DNA of 64,000 nucleotides from Aphis gossypii (Eukaryota > Arthropoda > Insecta > Hemiptera > Aphididae), in the NCBI RefSeq assembly GCF_020184175.1, contig NC_065533.1, forward strand, positions 58,814,351 to 58,878,350. The letters run 5' to 3'. The translations under genes were made by a program, and so were the position numbers. Below, one piece after another: positions 46,983 to 58,789 of this stretch. Under the pieces are notes generated by a model. The model was not told the origin of the DNA and ran no database searches. It was given only the letters and a program-made list of their open reading frames with translations. Each line of letters opens with the position of its first letter. Position 1 is the first letter of the stretch.

Positions 46983-48677
46983 ATGCCCAAGGTACACAAA
47001 AGAGCAGTTGGCTCACGACAATATGATGATTACACAGAGGAGACACTAAACAAATGTCTCAGTGATATAAAAACAAGGTAATGACACAAAGAAATGCAGC
47101 AAAAGCATATAATATTCCTCGTCGCACAATAAATTATAAATTGAAAGAAAAACATACTAAATCATTTGGCCGACCAAATGCTTTTAGTGAAGTAGAGGAA
47201 AAAAGTTTTGTAGACCACATTATAAAAATGAGTGAGTTTGGGTTTCCAGTGAACAAAACAGATTTACGACATATACTAAAATCTTACCTTGATAGAATAG
47301 GAAGAAAAATAAAGTGTTCAAAAACAATTTACCTGGGCTAACATGGGTTTCACTTTTTTTAAAAAGAAATCCAACTTTAAGTGTACGTCTAGCTATAAAT
47401 ATAAAGAGGTCTAGAGCTGCTATAAATAAAGAAATGTTAGAAGACTATATAAACAATTTAAAGAAAGTTGTTGTTGATGTACCTCCACTTAATATTTATA
47501 ACTATGACGAGACTAACCTTACTGATAATCCTGGACAGAAAAAAATACTAACAAAAAGAGGAAGTAAATATCCAGAAAAAATTTGTAACTCATCAAAAGT
47601 GACTGTAAGTATTATGATGTGTGGAAATGCAGCAGGGGACTTAATACCTCCATATGTAGTATATAAAGCAAAGAATTTGTGGCAACCATGGACAGAAAAT
47701 GGCCCTAAAGGTTGTAGATACAATGCCACTCCATCTGGATGGTTTGATTCAAATACGTTTACAGATTGGTTCGACAAATCACTTTACGCCACTTAAGAAA
47801 AACTCCAGGCAAAAAAGTAGTTATAGGTGACAATCTGTCGTCACATTTGTCTCCATATTTTATAGACAAATGTAAAGAGGAAAATATTTATTTTGTATGT
47901 CTACCACCAAACAGCACCCACATAACCCAACCTTTAGATGTTGCATTTTTTCATCCGATGAAAGTGGCCTGGAGAAAAATTTTGACTGAATGGAAAAACA
48001 CTCCAAAAGGATTACACAATACCACTCTTCAAAAACAATCTTTTCCCAAGCTTTTGTAACAATTATTAGATACCATGCAACCTAGTATTAAAACAACCAT
48101 GATAAATGGATTCAGGAAGTGTGGTATCTATCCATGTAATGCAGCTGAGCTGCTCGAGAGACTACCAAGATCTGAAGATGTTAATTCGAGTGTTGAAAAG
48201 TCATTTATTGAACATTTAAACATTAAAAGATCTAAAGTTACCCAAAATATTAGAAAAACCAGGAAAAAGTTAAAAGTTGCACCTGGTACCAGTTATGCTC
48301 ATACTAGAGATTCTAGTGATGAAAATTCTGATTTTGAAGGAAATGAAGACCAAGAAAAAGTGAATAATATAGATGATAAAGATTCAACATCTGAAATTGA
48401 TGAACCCATTGAGTGTCCAGTGAGTAAAACATATTCAGTTAATGACTTTGTTATTTTTAAATACATAGAAACATTATACCCTGGGCTCATTATTAGTACA
48501 ACTGAAGAAGGTGCTATTATACAATCAATGGAAAAATCTAAAACATTTTACAGATGGCCGGTGAAACCAGATGAGTTGTTCTACGACTGGAAAGATGTTA
48601 TTATGAAAATAAATACTCCAAAATTAATTAGAAGGGGCTATTTTAAGGTGAAAGAGTTGGAAACCTATTCTGAATAA
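46983..48677 (+). pseudogene. pogo/Tigger-like transposase
   Basis: The frame starts MPKVHKRAV and after a shift at about 47080 enters an HTH_psq domain (MTQRNAAKAYNIPRRTINYKL). A CENP-B-like DNA-binding stretch follows (VDHIIKMSEFGFPVNKTDL, GLTWVSLFLKRNP). The DDE_1 core shows YNYDETNLTD (D1), VIGDNLSSHLS (D2) and THITQPLDVAFF (D3), a DDD triad. An acidic C-terminal tail follows from 48290 and ends at TAA 48675-48677. Breaks: shifts near 47080, 47335, 47790 and 48058. All catalytic residues remain. The tail after the core is longer than in minimal pogo transposases. Confidence 0.85.
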
Positions 48678-48709
48678 ATGCCATGGTTGACAGTTGTTTT
48701 TTTTTTGAT

Positions 48710-49165
48710 TAATTATTTAATTATTTTTGTTATATAAAAGAATATTTAAATTAATGTACATATTGAAAAATATAGGTAAGTTAACCTATTTCATTTATTT
48801 TAAGACTGTTGAATTAAAAACAATCTATACAAGCTGTGATAGAAACATGAAAGTACCTAATTAATTAAAAGTTTAAGTTTATTTTTATTGTTAAGTTTTA
48901 TAAAAAAAAAAAGTGATATGAATTCATTGTTTGTTTTTTTTTAATTCCTTTATTGCTTTTGTTATTTAAAATACTATTTAAATTATGTATAGGTATATTG
49001 AAAAAATGATATGTAAGTTAACCTATTTCATTTATTTTAAGACTGTAAAATTAAAAAAATAATCTATACAAGCTGTGATAGAAACATGAAAGTACCTAAT
49101 TAATTAAAAGTTTAAGTTTATTTTTATTGTTATGTTTTATAAAAAAAAGTGATATGAACTACCTA
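48710..49165 (+). repeat. 239-base direct duplication in the pogo-like element
   Basis: GTTAACCTATTTCATTTATT, AATCTATACAAGCTGTGATA and AAGTTTAAGTTTATTTTTAT occur once near 48780-48900 and again about 239 bases later. Both copies end AAGTGATATGAA. Differences are mostly A/T-run indels, so this is a local tandem duplication after the transposase stop. Confidence 0.85.
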
Positions 49166-50030
49166 CTTACGAGTATGTTCCTTTATAGATTACAAGTTTA
49201 ATATTTTAAGTTTTTATTTTTCACATTTTATAAAGTTGAAAGAATACATTTATATTAATTAATAAAAAAAACATATTATGAAAATATGAATGTTTTGTTA
49301 TTTAAATTATGCCTTTTTTTTCTTAATTGTGTTCATTTTGGTCTTTTACACAGTATAGATTAAGAACTGTGTATCTAACATTGCACCAGTTTTGTTTATA
49401 ACTGAGTTAGTGGAGTTTTTGATATTGGTGCAAAGTTACACAACACCATATATAACTTTGCACCAAATAAAAAATAAATAAATAAAAAATACATTTTTAA
49501 TTTGATCAAATTTTATTTACACAGAATCATTCTTAGCATATGTAACTAGAGGACCGTGAAACAAGTAAAATGTTATCATAATTATTAAAGTGACAGTGTA
49601 TGTTTTAAGTTAAGAAAACGAGAAATTTGGTACAAAGTATCCTCAAAATACGATACGTCTATTAATACGTCTCTATGGTCGATTGTTATTGTAATTATTT
49701 TTTTTACAATTTTTTTATAAAGAAAAAAAGAAAATTACAGTGTGTCCATTTGGACACATTTTTGTCAATATCGTATTGTAACAAAACTGTCCAAGTGCAC
49801 TTGATCATTATTGAATGTTATGTAAAAACTGATCAAATACACTTGGGAAATTTTTCCAAAATATAATTTAAACACTTAGTCAAAATACAACAGCCCATAG
49901 CTTGTTATATATTTATTATTTTCACTTGGTCGTTTTTTCTATAGTTAAAGGAGGACTAAGGGAACTATTTAGTCATATTACTGCACTTGGTCACTTTTTG
50001 CACTTAGACACTTTTTGCACGACAGCGACG

Positions 50031-50183
50031 ATTTATTAGTTTGTGAGTCAGTGTAGATCGTTAAAAAAATCATTTAACTTTGTCAAATCAATATTTTTTC
50101 CACATTCCATAATGACCGTTGTGTAATAAAATTGTTTTTTTTTTCATTACAATTTGAACAGGATGTTGATTGAACGTTACTTG
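50031..50183 (-). pseudogene. Older NOF-like copy, left-hand piece
   Basis: On the minus strand one frame includes CSNCNEKKNNF, resembling the CSNEKC zinc pair in the intact-order NOF gene. It lies immediately beyond the GTTACTTG target duplicate of the large foldback element. It joins in frame direction to the fragment at 61822-62400 if that element is removed. It is short, so support comes mainly from position. Confidence 0.45.
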
Positions 50184-50762
50184 ACGTACGTGTCTCCAGC
50201 CCCCCCACTTAAAAATTTTCCAATTTTTTTTTGGCAAATAATTAGCATGAAATTAGCATGTATTTGCATGCTATTTTTTGTAATTTGCATGCGTTTTAAT
50301 TAGGCATGGTATCAAAAAATAGATGGGGGGGCTGTAGACATGTGTCTTCGACCCCCCCACACATCACAAAAACTTGGTTTCGAATTTTTTTTAACGCCAA
50401 TATTTAGCATGAAATTAGCATGTATTTGCACGCCTGGCCCCGCAGCTCTACCGTCGTCCGTTGCTTCGCAATACTCATTTTTCTGATTTGCACGTGTCCC
50501 CAGCCCCCCCACTTTGGGAAATACTTGGAAATTCAAAGTCGTTTCTATGCCAATATTTAGCATGAAATTAGCATGTATTTGCACGCCTGGCCCCGCAGCT
50601 CTACCGTCGTCCGTTGCTTCGCAATACTCATTTTTCTGATTTGCACGTGTCCCCAGCCCCCCCACTTTGGGAAATACTTGGAAATTCAAAATCGTTTCTA
50701 TGCCAATATTTAGCATGAAATTAGCATGTATTGCACGCCTGGCCCCACAGCTCTACAGTCAT
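50184..50762 (+). repeat. Left long terminal inverted repeat of the foldback element
   Basis: After the outer ACGTACGTG and a CCCCCCCACTT block, a 153-base unit containing CACGCCTGGCCCCGCAGCTC and TTAGCATGAAATTAGCATG repeats with starts near 50431, 50584 and 50736 (last copy partial). Units are nearly identical. The inner edge is about 50762. Confidence 0.9.
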
Positions 50763-52322
50763 TAGATTAAATTATTAAAATTGTATACATATTTTGAATG
50801 TTGTTATGATTATATAAAAATTTAAATAACTTTTTATACCTTAGTTTGAACTTTTTAAATTATTTTATTTCAAAGAAATGGCCTTTTTCTTACATGTAAA
50901 TAAAAACAAACTTATAAAAAAAAAATCAACATATTAAATTGTATAAAATAAAAATTCACAATTGACTTTTGTTGTGTTTTTTACAGGAATGGGTTTTTTT
51001 TGAGATCATCAAATATTTCCCAATTATTTGATGCCCCTCTCTTCACGTATGATTTGTAGTGTCCAACTGAGTTTCTTAATTTACTTTTTCCAGGTATAAA
51101 ACTTATGACACCTCTAAGCTCAAATGTTCGATTTACATTGCATAATATTTGTGGAATGTCACATAGTCTGATTTGTACAATCTTTGCAGCTTCTGTACTC
51201 TGTTGATTACTCATATTTAAATCGTCCTCTAAAAATAAAGTTATTGTTAATAAGTTATTAATTAATATAATTTTAAGATAGCACATTGAATTAAATTTTT
51301 ATAGATCTATACGTGTATACAAGGTGTAACAGAATGACTTGAAAAATCAAATCAAATTGTTTTAATCAATTTTAAAAATAAAATAAAGTTTCAATATGAT
51401 TTTTAGACGCATAGTGCTGTACACATTTTTTTATTTTTTAATCCTTTATATACAAGTCATGGAGTTTATTTTTTGAAACTTTCCTCACTATTTATTTGAA
51501 TTAATAATTATTTCAAAACGTAATAATATTTTTCAGACATAAATAAATCTTAAATTATTTATTATTTTTATAATTTTAATTTTTATTGAAAAAATTTCGT
51601 TTAACTTTTATCATTTTTCCATTTTTTATTTTTTAGGTTTTTCTGATATACACGCTATACAGTTTTAAATATCAAATTATATGCAATTATTTTGTATATT
51701 AAAATTTTCTTACCTTCCCAAAATAAAATGTCAATGAACAAATGCATGTCCGATAGATTAGTCGATATTACTGAATTACAGTTTTCAATGCATTTTGAAT
51801 TTTCTGATACACTTCTATTGTCTAAATATGTTTGAAGTCCTTCAAATAGTTTACTGCTGTTGACTTGATAAGTAAGAAACATGATATTATTTTGAATATT
51901 TTTTGTTCTTATACATTTTTCGTTTGAACATGTTTTAGTCTCTATGGCTGTAGGGAAGTCATCCAACATTTTTTTTATCACATGTCCAGCTGTTGTATCA
52001 CAAACAGCTAATGTAACGTCATAGTCTAGCGATTGTGTGTTGACATCCATATAATTTATAATTAAATTAGCTCTTTCTGAATAAGTCGATGATTTAATTC
52101 CATATTTGACAACATTAGTTATAAAATTTAAAAACTGATTATTTTGAATGTCAACTTTTTCAGCATACCTTTTACTATCACAATAAGCTACCTAAAAATA
52201 TTAAATTAACATTAGCAATAAAATAAATTTATCAGTAAAAATATATAAAATATATTTTATAAGACCAGATCGATATTTTAAAATAATTATAAAATTTTAG
52301 TAAAGTACCTATTAATTATTTA

Positions 52323-52755
52323 TAGGGCTGTGAATTTAATACACTAAAAAACCTTAAAAAAAGCATTAAAAATGTTAAAAATATGCAATATTATATGCAC
52401 TAAAATGCAAAAAATGCAATATAAAATGCTAAAAATTATAGAATAAAATTCACTTATAATGGTTTTCATTTAATTTCAATACATATTTCTATTGATATTA
52501 TATAGAACATTATATATTAGTACATCATTAAATAAAAAGAAAATAGTTAAAATGTTGATTATTTTTAAATTTTGTTTAATGCTATTCACCTGAAACATTG
52601 TTAAGAATTTTTTTTATGTATTGATTTTTTTTTTGAAATATGTCAATTGACGGAATTTGATTAAAAATATCGGTAAATGAACTAAAAATAGAAAATATGA
52701 CATAATCACCAAAAAAAAAAAAAAAAAAGCACTTTCCTACAAATTCACAGTCCTA
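52323..52755. mobile_element. hAT-type MITE in an intron of the NOF-like gene
   Basis: TAGGGCTGTGAATTT and the inverse AAATTCACAGTCCTA are the ends. The flanks ATTATTTA (52315-52322) and ATTATTCA (52756-52763) form an 8-bp target duplication with one change. The interior has reiterated AAAATGC / AATGCAA words and no gene. Confidence 0.8.
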
Positions 52756-53564
52756 ATTATTCATACATAAGGTATATTTTGATTTTGAAATTCTTAATTA
52801 CCATAATCAACGAAGCTACGGTATCAAACGCACATGTGTTGCTTAAGATCACTTTTCCAGATATATTTTGGGCTTTACAACTTTTCAACTCTTTGAACCT
52901 TGAGCCATTTTTTAAAATTGGTAGAGATTTGAGACTTCTTGTGTTATTTATATCCAAATACTTCAAATGAGGGTTTGGTATAAGGTATGATTTTGATTTT
53001 CTCTGTTTGTTCTTACGATCCCAGCTTTCACGAGCTGAGCATTCTTCCGATAAGACATTATTTTCTTAAAATTAAAATTTAATAATAATATAATAATATA
53101 TTCATAACAATAATTAATTTATAATACACTAGAAAATTTTTTTTATGAAATAAGATTAAATGTATTAATTTAAATATTTGAACATAACATATTCATTCTT
53201 TACCATCCCTAGTTATACCAAGTGATATAAACAAATTATAAAAACAAAACAAGTAGTCATACTCGTCGTCTTTTAATCATCAATCGATTTATAATTTATG
53301 GTTTTAAAATAATTTATTTTATTTGTGCTTTATAGCAATCATTAACTTTTTATGTGCATTATTGCTTTATAGTTCCAATTGTAAATAGTTTCTATGATAT
53401 ATTATATTTCATATAAAATATTTTCTTTGAATTAATTACAATTTAATAAACTATATCTTTTAGAGCGGGTAATACTAAAAAAGTCAACTAATATAAAACT
53501 AACAAAAATAAACATTATAAAATTGAATTTGTATTTTATTTACCTGTGGTAGATGGCGAAATTG

Positions 53565-53970
53565 TACATTTCATAATTTGACAATCTTTTTATTCATAAT
53601 TTCGTCATCGGCAAGAAGTTTACTTGAATCGGCTGAATCATCACTTCTGTCACTCCAGTTATCTGTATGTACTGCGTTTAATTCAGTCACCTCATCAGTA
53701 CTAATTTTATTATTGTTTTCTGACATTTCACTGATAGTACTGAGTGTATTACGTACAGGAGATATTGAGATATCTTTTTTATTCATAATTCTTCTTATCA
53801 TTTCGTCATCGACAAAAAGTTGACTTGAATCGGCTGAATCATCACTTCTGTCACTCCAGTTATCTCTATGTACTGTGTTTAATTCAGTCACCTCATCAGT
53901 ACTAATTTTATTATTGTTTTCTGACATTTCACTGATAGTACTGAGTGTATTACGTACATGAGATATTGAG
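53565..53970 (-). repeat. 201-base in-frame tandem duplication in exon 5
   Basis: TCGTCATCG at 53602 and 53803 mark two 201-base units. They encode two copies of a 67-residue acidic segment (SENNNKISTDEVTELN, NWSDRSDDSADSS). Since 201 is divisible by three, the frame is kept. It lies between the transposase core and the USP-like part, as a linker expansion. Confidence 0.85.
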
Positions 53971-55395
53971 GAAATATTATGAGCAGAACGTAGTAATGAT
54001 GAACCTTTAAGAGATTGAATATGGTTTTCTAAGAATTTTCTAGTGTGGTTGGTAAATTAATATGCCTCATTGTTACAGTTTTCAGTTTCTTGAAACTAGA
54101 TTCCACCGCAGCCGAGCTAGAAAATTCTTCTCCGTATCCAAAAATTGGTACCATTACTGCAGACCACAAAGGTATAAGCTTGGTTGCCTTAATTATAATC
54201 GGTATTAGTTCAGGACAATAGAAAGGATTTATTCCAGTACCTTCTCTTACATAATTTTTACTTTCGTTGAATATATCATTAGCCCATGCTTGAAATGGGT
54301 TCTCAAATGTATCCAAACCTTCATTCTGACGTTCATATTCTTTTTCTATATTGATTCTAGCTTCATCTTCCGTTTCTGATACAGCTATTATATCATCGAA
54401 TTGTTTTTGAATATCAACAAATCCTGTTGATGTAGCCTCAGTTAAAATATTTTTGTATTGTTCACATGGTGTTTCTTCCCCGGTTTCTTTGTCAGTTCCG
54501 TTAGTTTCGTTAATGAACAATACAAATAAAGATAATAATAATAAACGCATTTCCACTAGACTTTTACTTTTTATTAGTAAACCAACTGTACGAAGCACCA
54601 TTTCCTTGGCTAATCTGGTAATATTTTTTAGAGGTATCCATTTGCTCGCTAATTTAACAAAATGAGCTACATCAACTCTCACGAAACATTTTGGAATCCA
54701 ACGTGAATCTACAGCAATGCCTTCTTTGAGTAATTCTGCACAAACTGTTAAATAATCATGGAGTGACGAATATTGAGTAAAACACTGGACAATAGCAGAC
54801 AAAAGGGCTAATGATTGATCACACACTGTATGTTTTGGTTGTGGTACATCACATCTTAACCATTTTAATAACCAATTTGATATTTCAATATTTGAGTGGG
54901 CCTCACTTATCATATTAGATACAGTGAAGTTTTGTTTCTCTGGGCATCATACACAAGAGCTTCATATAGTAAAAGACTTTTGGTTTTGTCTGAATTATTT
55001 TTCTTAAAACTTTTTACTAACGATCCTGTTGCATCTATGACAAGCTTTGGACATTTTGTTGTACAACAATAGCTTCTATAAATGTTATTTGTTCAGAAGA
55101 ATGATATTGCACGAAAAAAGGGTCATATCCTATATCATGAATAACATCATTGAAGTCATTTTCTTTTTTCATCAAGCTAAAACATGTTAGGGTATTTTCA
55201 TGTCTCCTATTAGCTGATATTTGACGAGATTTAAGAGGCGTAATGAATTACCTGATGGGAATTGCTGGTTCAGGATCTCCTAAAATGTATATAGATTATA
55301 CAAGTGAAATAAAAATAACACATTGAATACATTTTTTGGATACTGAACACTGAGAAAATATGGAATTACTAATTTGAGTTCAATGATAAATTATG

Positions 55396-57211
55396 GAAAA
55401 CGAAAAATGATTCTGAGCGGAGATGGTCATCAGCCTATACTTACTACTAAAAGTTACCAAGTATATTTGATGATATTATTGTGAATAAAATAATTTATAT
55501 ATTATAACCTATATATATGTAAAACCTTAATTTACATTTTCAATTATTAGCTATAAAAGTTGAACATTTTATAAATTTTTAACTACAAAATAGTTTTGAA
55601 TTTTAAATTTGACCAATTAAGTCGAAATTTGGACTTCAAATGCTTATAAAAAAAAATGTGCCTATATATTTATAATATTTTACAAAAACTAAAAGCTAAC
55701 TAAAAAATTTGGAAACTAAAAATGTCTGTAAACAACTCAAATCCTATCACAAAATGCTTATATAAATATTCAGTCAAAACTTCATGTATTTACGGTAATT
55801 TCTTTTAGAGTTAAACCAAAAACCAAAAACAGTTTTGTCAAAAATCGGGTTTGCGTAAAAATTCCCGTTTTTTCCTTAATTTTTCATTTGTTTTTCATGG
55901 AAGTTTTGAAAACTACTGTGATATTTTGACAGCCTAAAGTACCAACTAGATTCACTTTCCTATCAGAAAAGCTACTGTTGAAGAAAATCTAAGCATTTTT
56001 ACTGTACTAAAAGGTAGAGATGTGAGTGCTGTAAATTTACCGTTAATTTTACCAATTTTTTTTTTTACGTAAATTCTCCATCTCTACTAAAAGGTGACGA
56101 CAAACACAACAATTAAAAAATTAAAAAAACACACATCATTGTAAAAGCAATACATTCATCGCTCCGCTCAGAATCTAAATATTAATTTGAATACAAAATC
56201 TTAAATGGGTAATAAAAACCTAAAAAGAAGCTTAGTAGAATAAAAATCAATTGTTATTAAAAAAATCTTATTTAAATATAAAAAGATAACTTCAATAAAA
56301 TTAATCTACATTTAATGAAAAATAAATCTATTTTGGATAAAATAGTCAAGTTGATAAAAATTTATATTTAATAAAAAATATCTGATTTGGATATAAAAAA
56401 TCAACTAAGAAATTTATTTTTGTAGAAAATAGATTAAGATATCCCGTTACCATATTTTTGAATGAATGGATCAAAAAATCTTCAAGGAAAAAACGGATAA
56501 AAAATGTTACTTACCATTTTTCTTATTACATTTTTATTCAAATTAGATTTTTTATTTTTGTGTCCGTGTACAAGATAAGTAGGTAGTCAAAATAATGCTT
56601 CGATTTTCAAGTGCAATACCTTGTTTGATGGAAAAGTGAATATTGTTGGTATATTGAGGAGGTCAAAATTTAAAATTCCCAATAGTTTTCAAAAGCACCG
56701 CGAAAAAAATTAAGGAAAAATGGGAATTTTATCAAATTTAAAATTGAATAATAATTGTGTAGTTAAAAACGTATAAAATGATCAACTTTTATATCTAAGG
56801 ATTGAAAATTTAAAACAAGTTTTCACGAAAGTAGTTCATTATTCTGTTACCGAAAAATTAAAAAAATACATAAGCACAGTTTATTTTTATATTAATTTTA
56901 AGTTCGAATTTGGACGAAATTACATATTAAAAAACCTAGAATATTTTTTTTAGTTATTTTGTTGTGACTGTATAATATTATTCATGGATACTTGAAACTT
57001 AAGTATACTATTATATATCTATGATAGTATCACGGTTTATTGTTGATGTATAACGCGTTATAAGTACCTAATGGATATTGTGATATGATTAATTTGGAAT
57101 TTTTTATAGGTACCTATTATAGATCAATTATTTTTTTAATACCATAGATAATTATATAATATGTCTTAAACCTAGACTGACATACCGTCTCCGCTCACAA
57201 TCGTTTTTCTT
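55396..57211. mobile_element. Non-autonomous element in a NOF intron
   Basis: AAATGATTCTGAGCGGAGAT (left) and the inverse of ACGATTGTGAGCGGAGACGG (right) are imperfect inverted ends of about 40 bases. The 1.8-kb interior is AT-rich with AAAAATTTGG-type words and the segment TTCATCGCTCCGCTCAGAAT near 56157, which recurs diverged near 17860. No open frame. No target duplication was fixed. Confidence 0.6.
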
Positions 57212-57994
57212 ATACAATGCTATTATATCATTGAATTCAACTTTAATACTATCCAATATACAGTGACCTACTTGTAACCTATTCTACAGCAGAGCGACAT
57301 CCACTGGTTTTGTAATTGTAATAAATTTAAATTTTTATAAATTATATACAATATGCTAAACTTACCTATTTTAATTAGGCGGGTTGCCTCCCTTTCCCTA
57401 AATGTTTCACATGAAATTCGATCCTCAATAATGGACATAAGAGCCTTTTGTTTAGCTGGTCCAATTAATCGACGTTTTTTGGTATACTTAGTATGATCTT
57501 CAGCAAAATTACCAATATACGTGCAATGCATTAAAACCCTAAGATAATAAAAAGAAAATAGTTTATAAGATGTTTGATATGCTTACAATAATAAGAACTT
57601 ATGGAATTGTAAGTAAAAAATAACTCATGTTTAATACCTTGCATTTCCTGATGGTTTATCTATCACAATTCCTTTAAATTTAGATTCACAAGATACACAA
57701 CGACCAACAACAACTATATAATTTGAACCATTAGGGTACACTTTGGCTCTACGGAATGATATACAACATTGAAGTTGAGTATGAACCCAAAAATGTTCAG
57801 CAAGCAACGGAGTCCACGAATTTTGGGGCAAAATATAGTATAACCTTGAATTTAAAAATGGCCGATTTTTGTCTTTAATCCTGTAAATGTGTTCTTGAGG
57901 TTGGATTTGTTTCCACTCCTCTGGGGATAAAGTGAATACGAATTTTTTTGTTGGATATTCTTCGTCGTCAGTTGTACTATCAATGGAGTTTTCT

Positions 57995-58604
57995 AGTAAA
58001 TATAGGTAATAAAAGGAATATATTATATTTTAAAGGAATATAACCAAATATAACCAATTCATATAATTTGTTTATGTTATATTTTTATTTTTATAATTAT
58101 ATTGTATTCCACAGACATTAAATTATGTAATAATTTTAAAGAAAAAAATATTTAAAAAATGTAATTAATTTAAATACTTAACAAATGGAAAAAAAATATC
58201 CGTATTAATAAAAAATTAATTTACACAAAGGAGATCGTTATGAAAAGAAAAATTTATGATATTGAATGTAAAACTTTAAATAATAATATTCTAATATTTT
58301 TTATAGTTAACTAGCTGAATTACCCGACGTTGGCCAGAAAAAAAAATTCTGATTGTTTAACTCCTTTGGTCCAGTCTTTTAAATATGAGTGAAGGATAGA
58401 CAGACAAACATTCATTTATATATATACATATTCATTATTTGAATAATTATATGAAGTATACTTTTATGATTTATTTCCTATTTATTACTTAATTAGTTTA
58501 TTATTATACATAATTATTCTAAATACAAATAAAAGTAGTTAGATTTTATAAGATAGCATTATAAATGTATGTATTTAGGATTAAGAAAATATTTCCTCAC
58601 TTAC
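57995..58604. other. Intron of the NOF-like gene
   Basis: AT-rich intron between the exons at 58605 and 57992 with consensus splice sites on the minus strand. Near 58310-58400 a less AT-rich patch (GAATTACCCGACGTTGGCC) may be the remains of another insertion. Confidence 0.45.
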
Positions 58605-58789
58605 CGGATTCATATTGAACATTTTTTTTTGAAAGAACAGGTGATGTGACAATATTTTTAACAAATCCAAGTTTCTCTTTTATTCCGTGGCGTCCTTTAA
58701 AAACGAATGTATGGATTGCATTCCACTCATAGCACTATTTAAATATAAGCTTATATCATTCCAAACATTGTTTTTAGCTACAGCAATTT

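Larger units (their letters stand above)
46491..49653 (+). mobile_element. pogo-like (Tc1/mariner superfamily) transposon
   Basis: The left end CCGTATTTTGAGGATACTTT and right end AAAGTATCCTCAAAATACG are inverted repeats of about 22 bases, flanked by TA (46489-46490 and 49654-49655). A transposase gene lies at 46983-48677. TTGCACCA or TGGTGCAA / TGGTGTAA occurs several times near each end, such as 46529, 46905, 46920, 49382, 49427 and 49465, as expected for subterminal binding sites. The 3' region holds a 239-base direct duplication. It is nested in the DUF7869 element and therefore younger. Confidence 0.85.
43287..50030 (-). mobile_element. DNA transposon encoding a DUF7869-like protein
   Basis: The ends CGTCGCCGTCGTGCAAAAAG (43287 onward) and the inverse CTTTTTGCACGACAGCGACG (to 50030) match over about 30 bases with few changes. 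ATTT flanks both (43283-43286 and 50031-50034), a 4-bp target duplication. Subterminal DNA carries repeated CACTTGGTCA / TGACCAACTG words on both sides. The only host gene is the minus-strand DUF7869-like frame. A pogo-like transposon (46491-49653) is inserted upstream of that gene. Without it the element is about 3.6 kb. That the DUF7869-like protein is the transposase is an inference from position. Confidence 0.8.

Noticed and set aside
50400..50762. A CRISPR-like array in the 153-base repeats
   Set aside because: Units are contiguous, without unique spacers, and are mirrored at 61305-61821. They are terminal repeats of a transposon.
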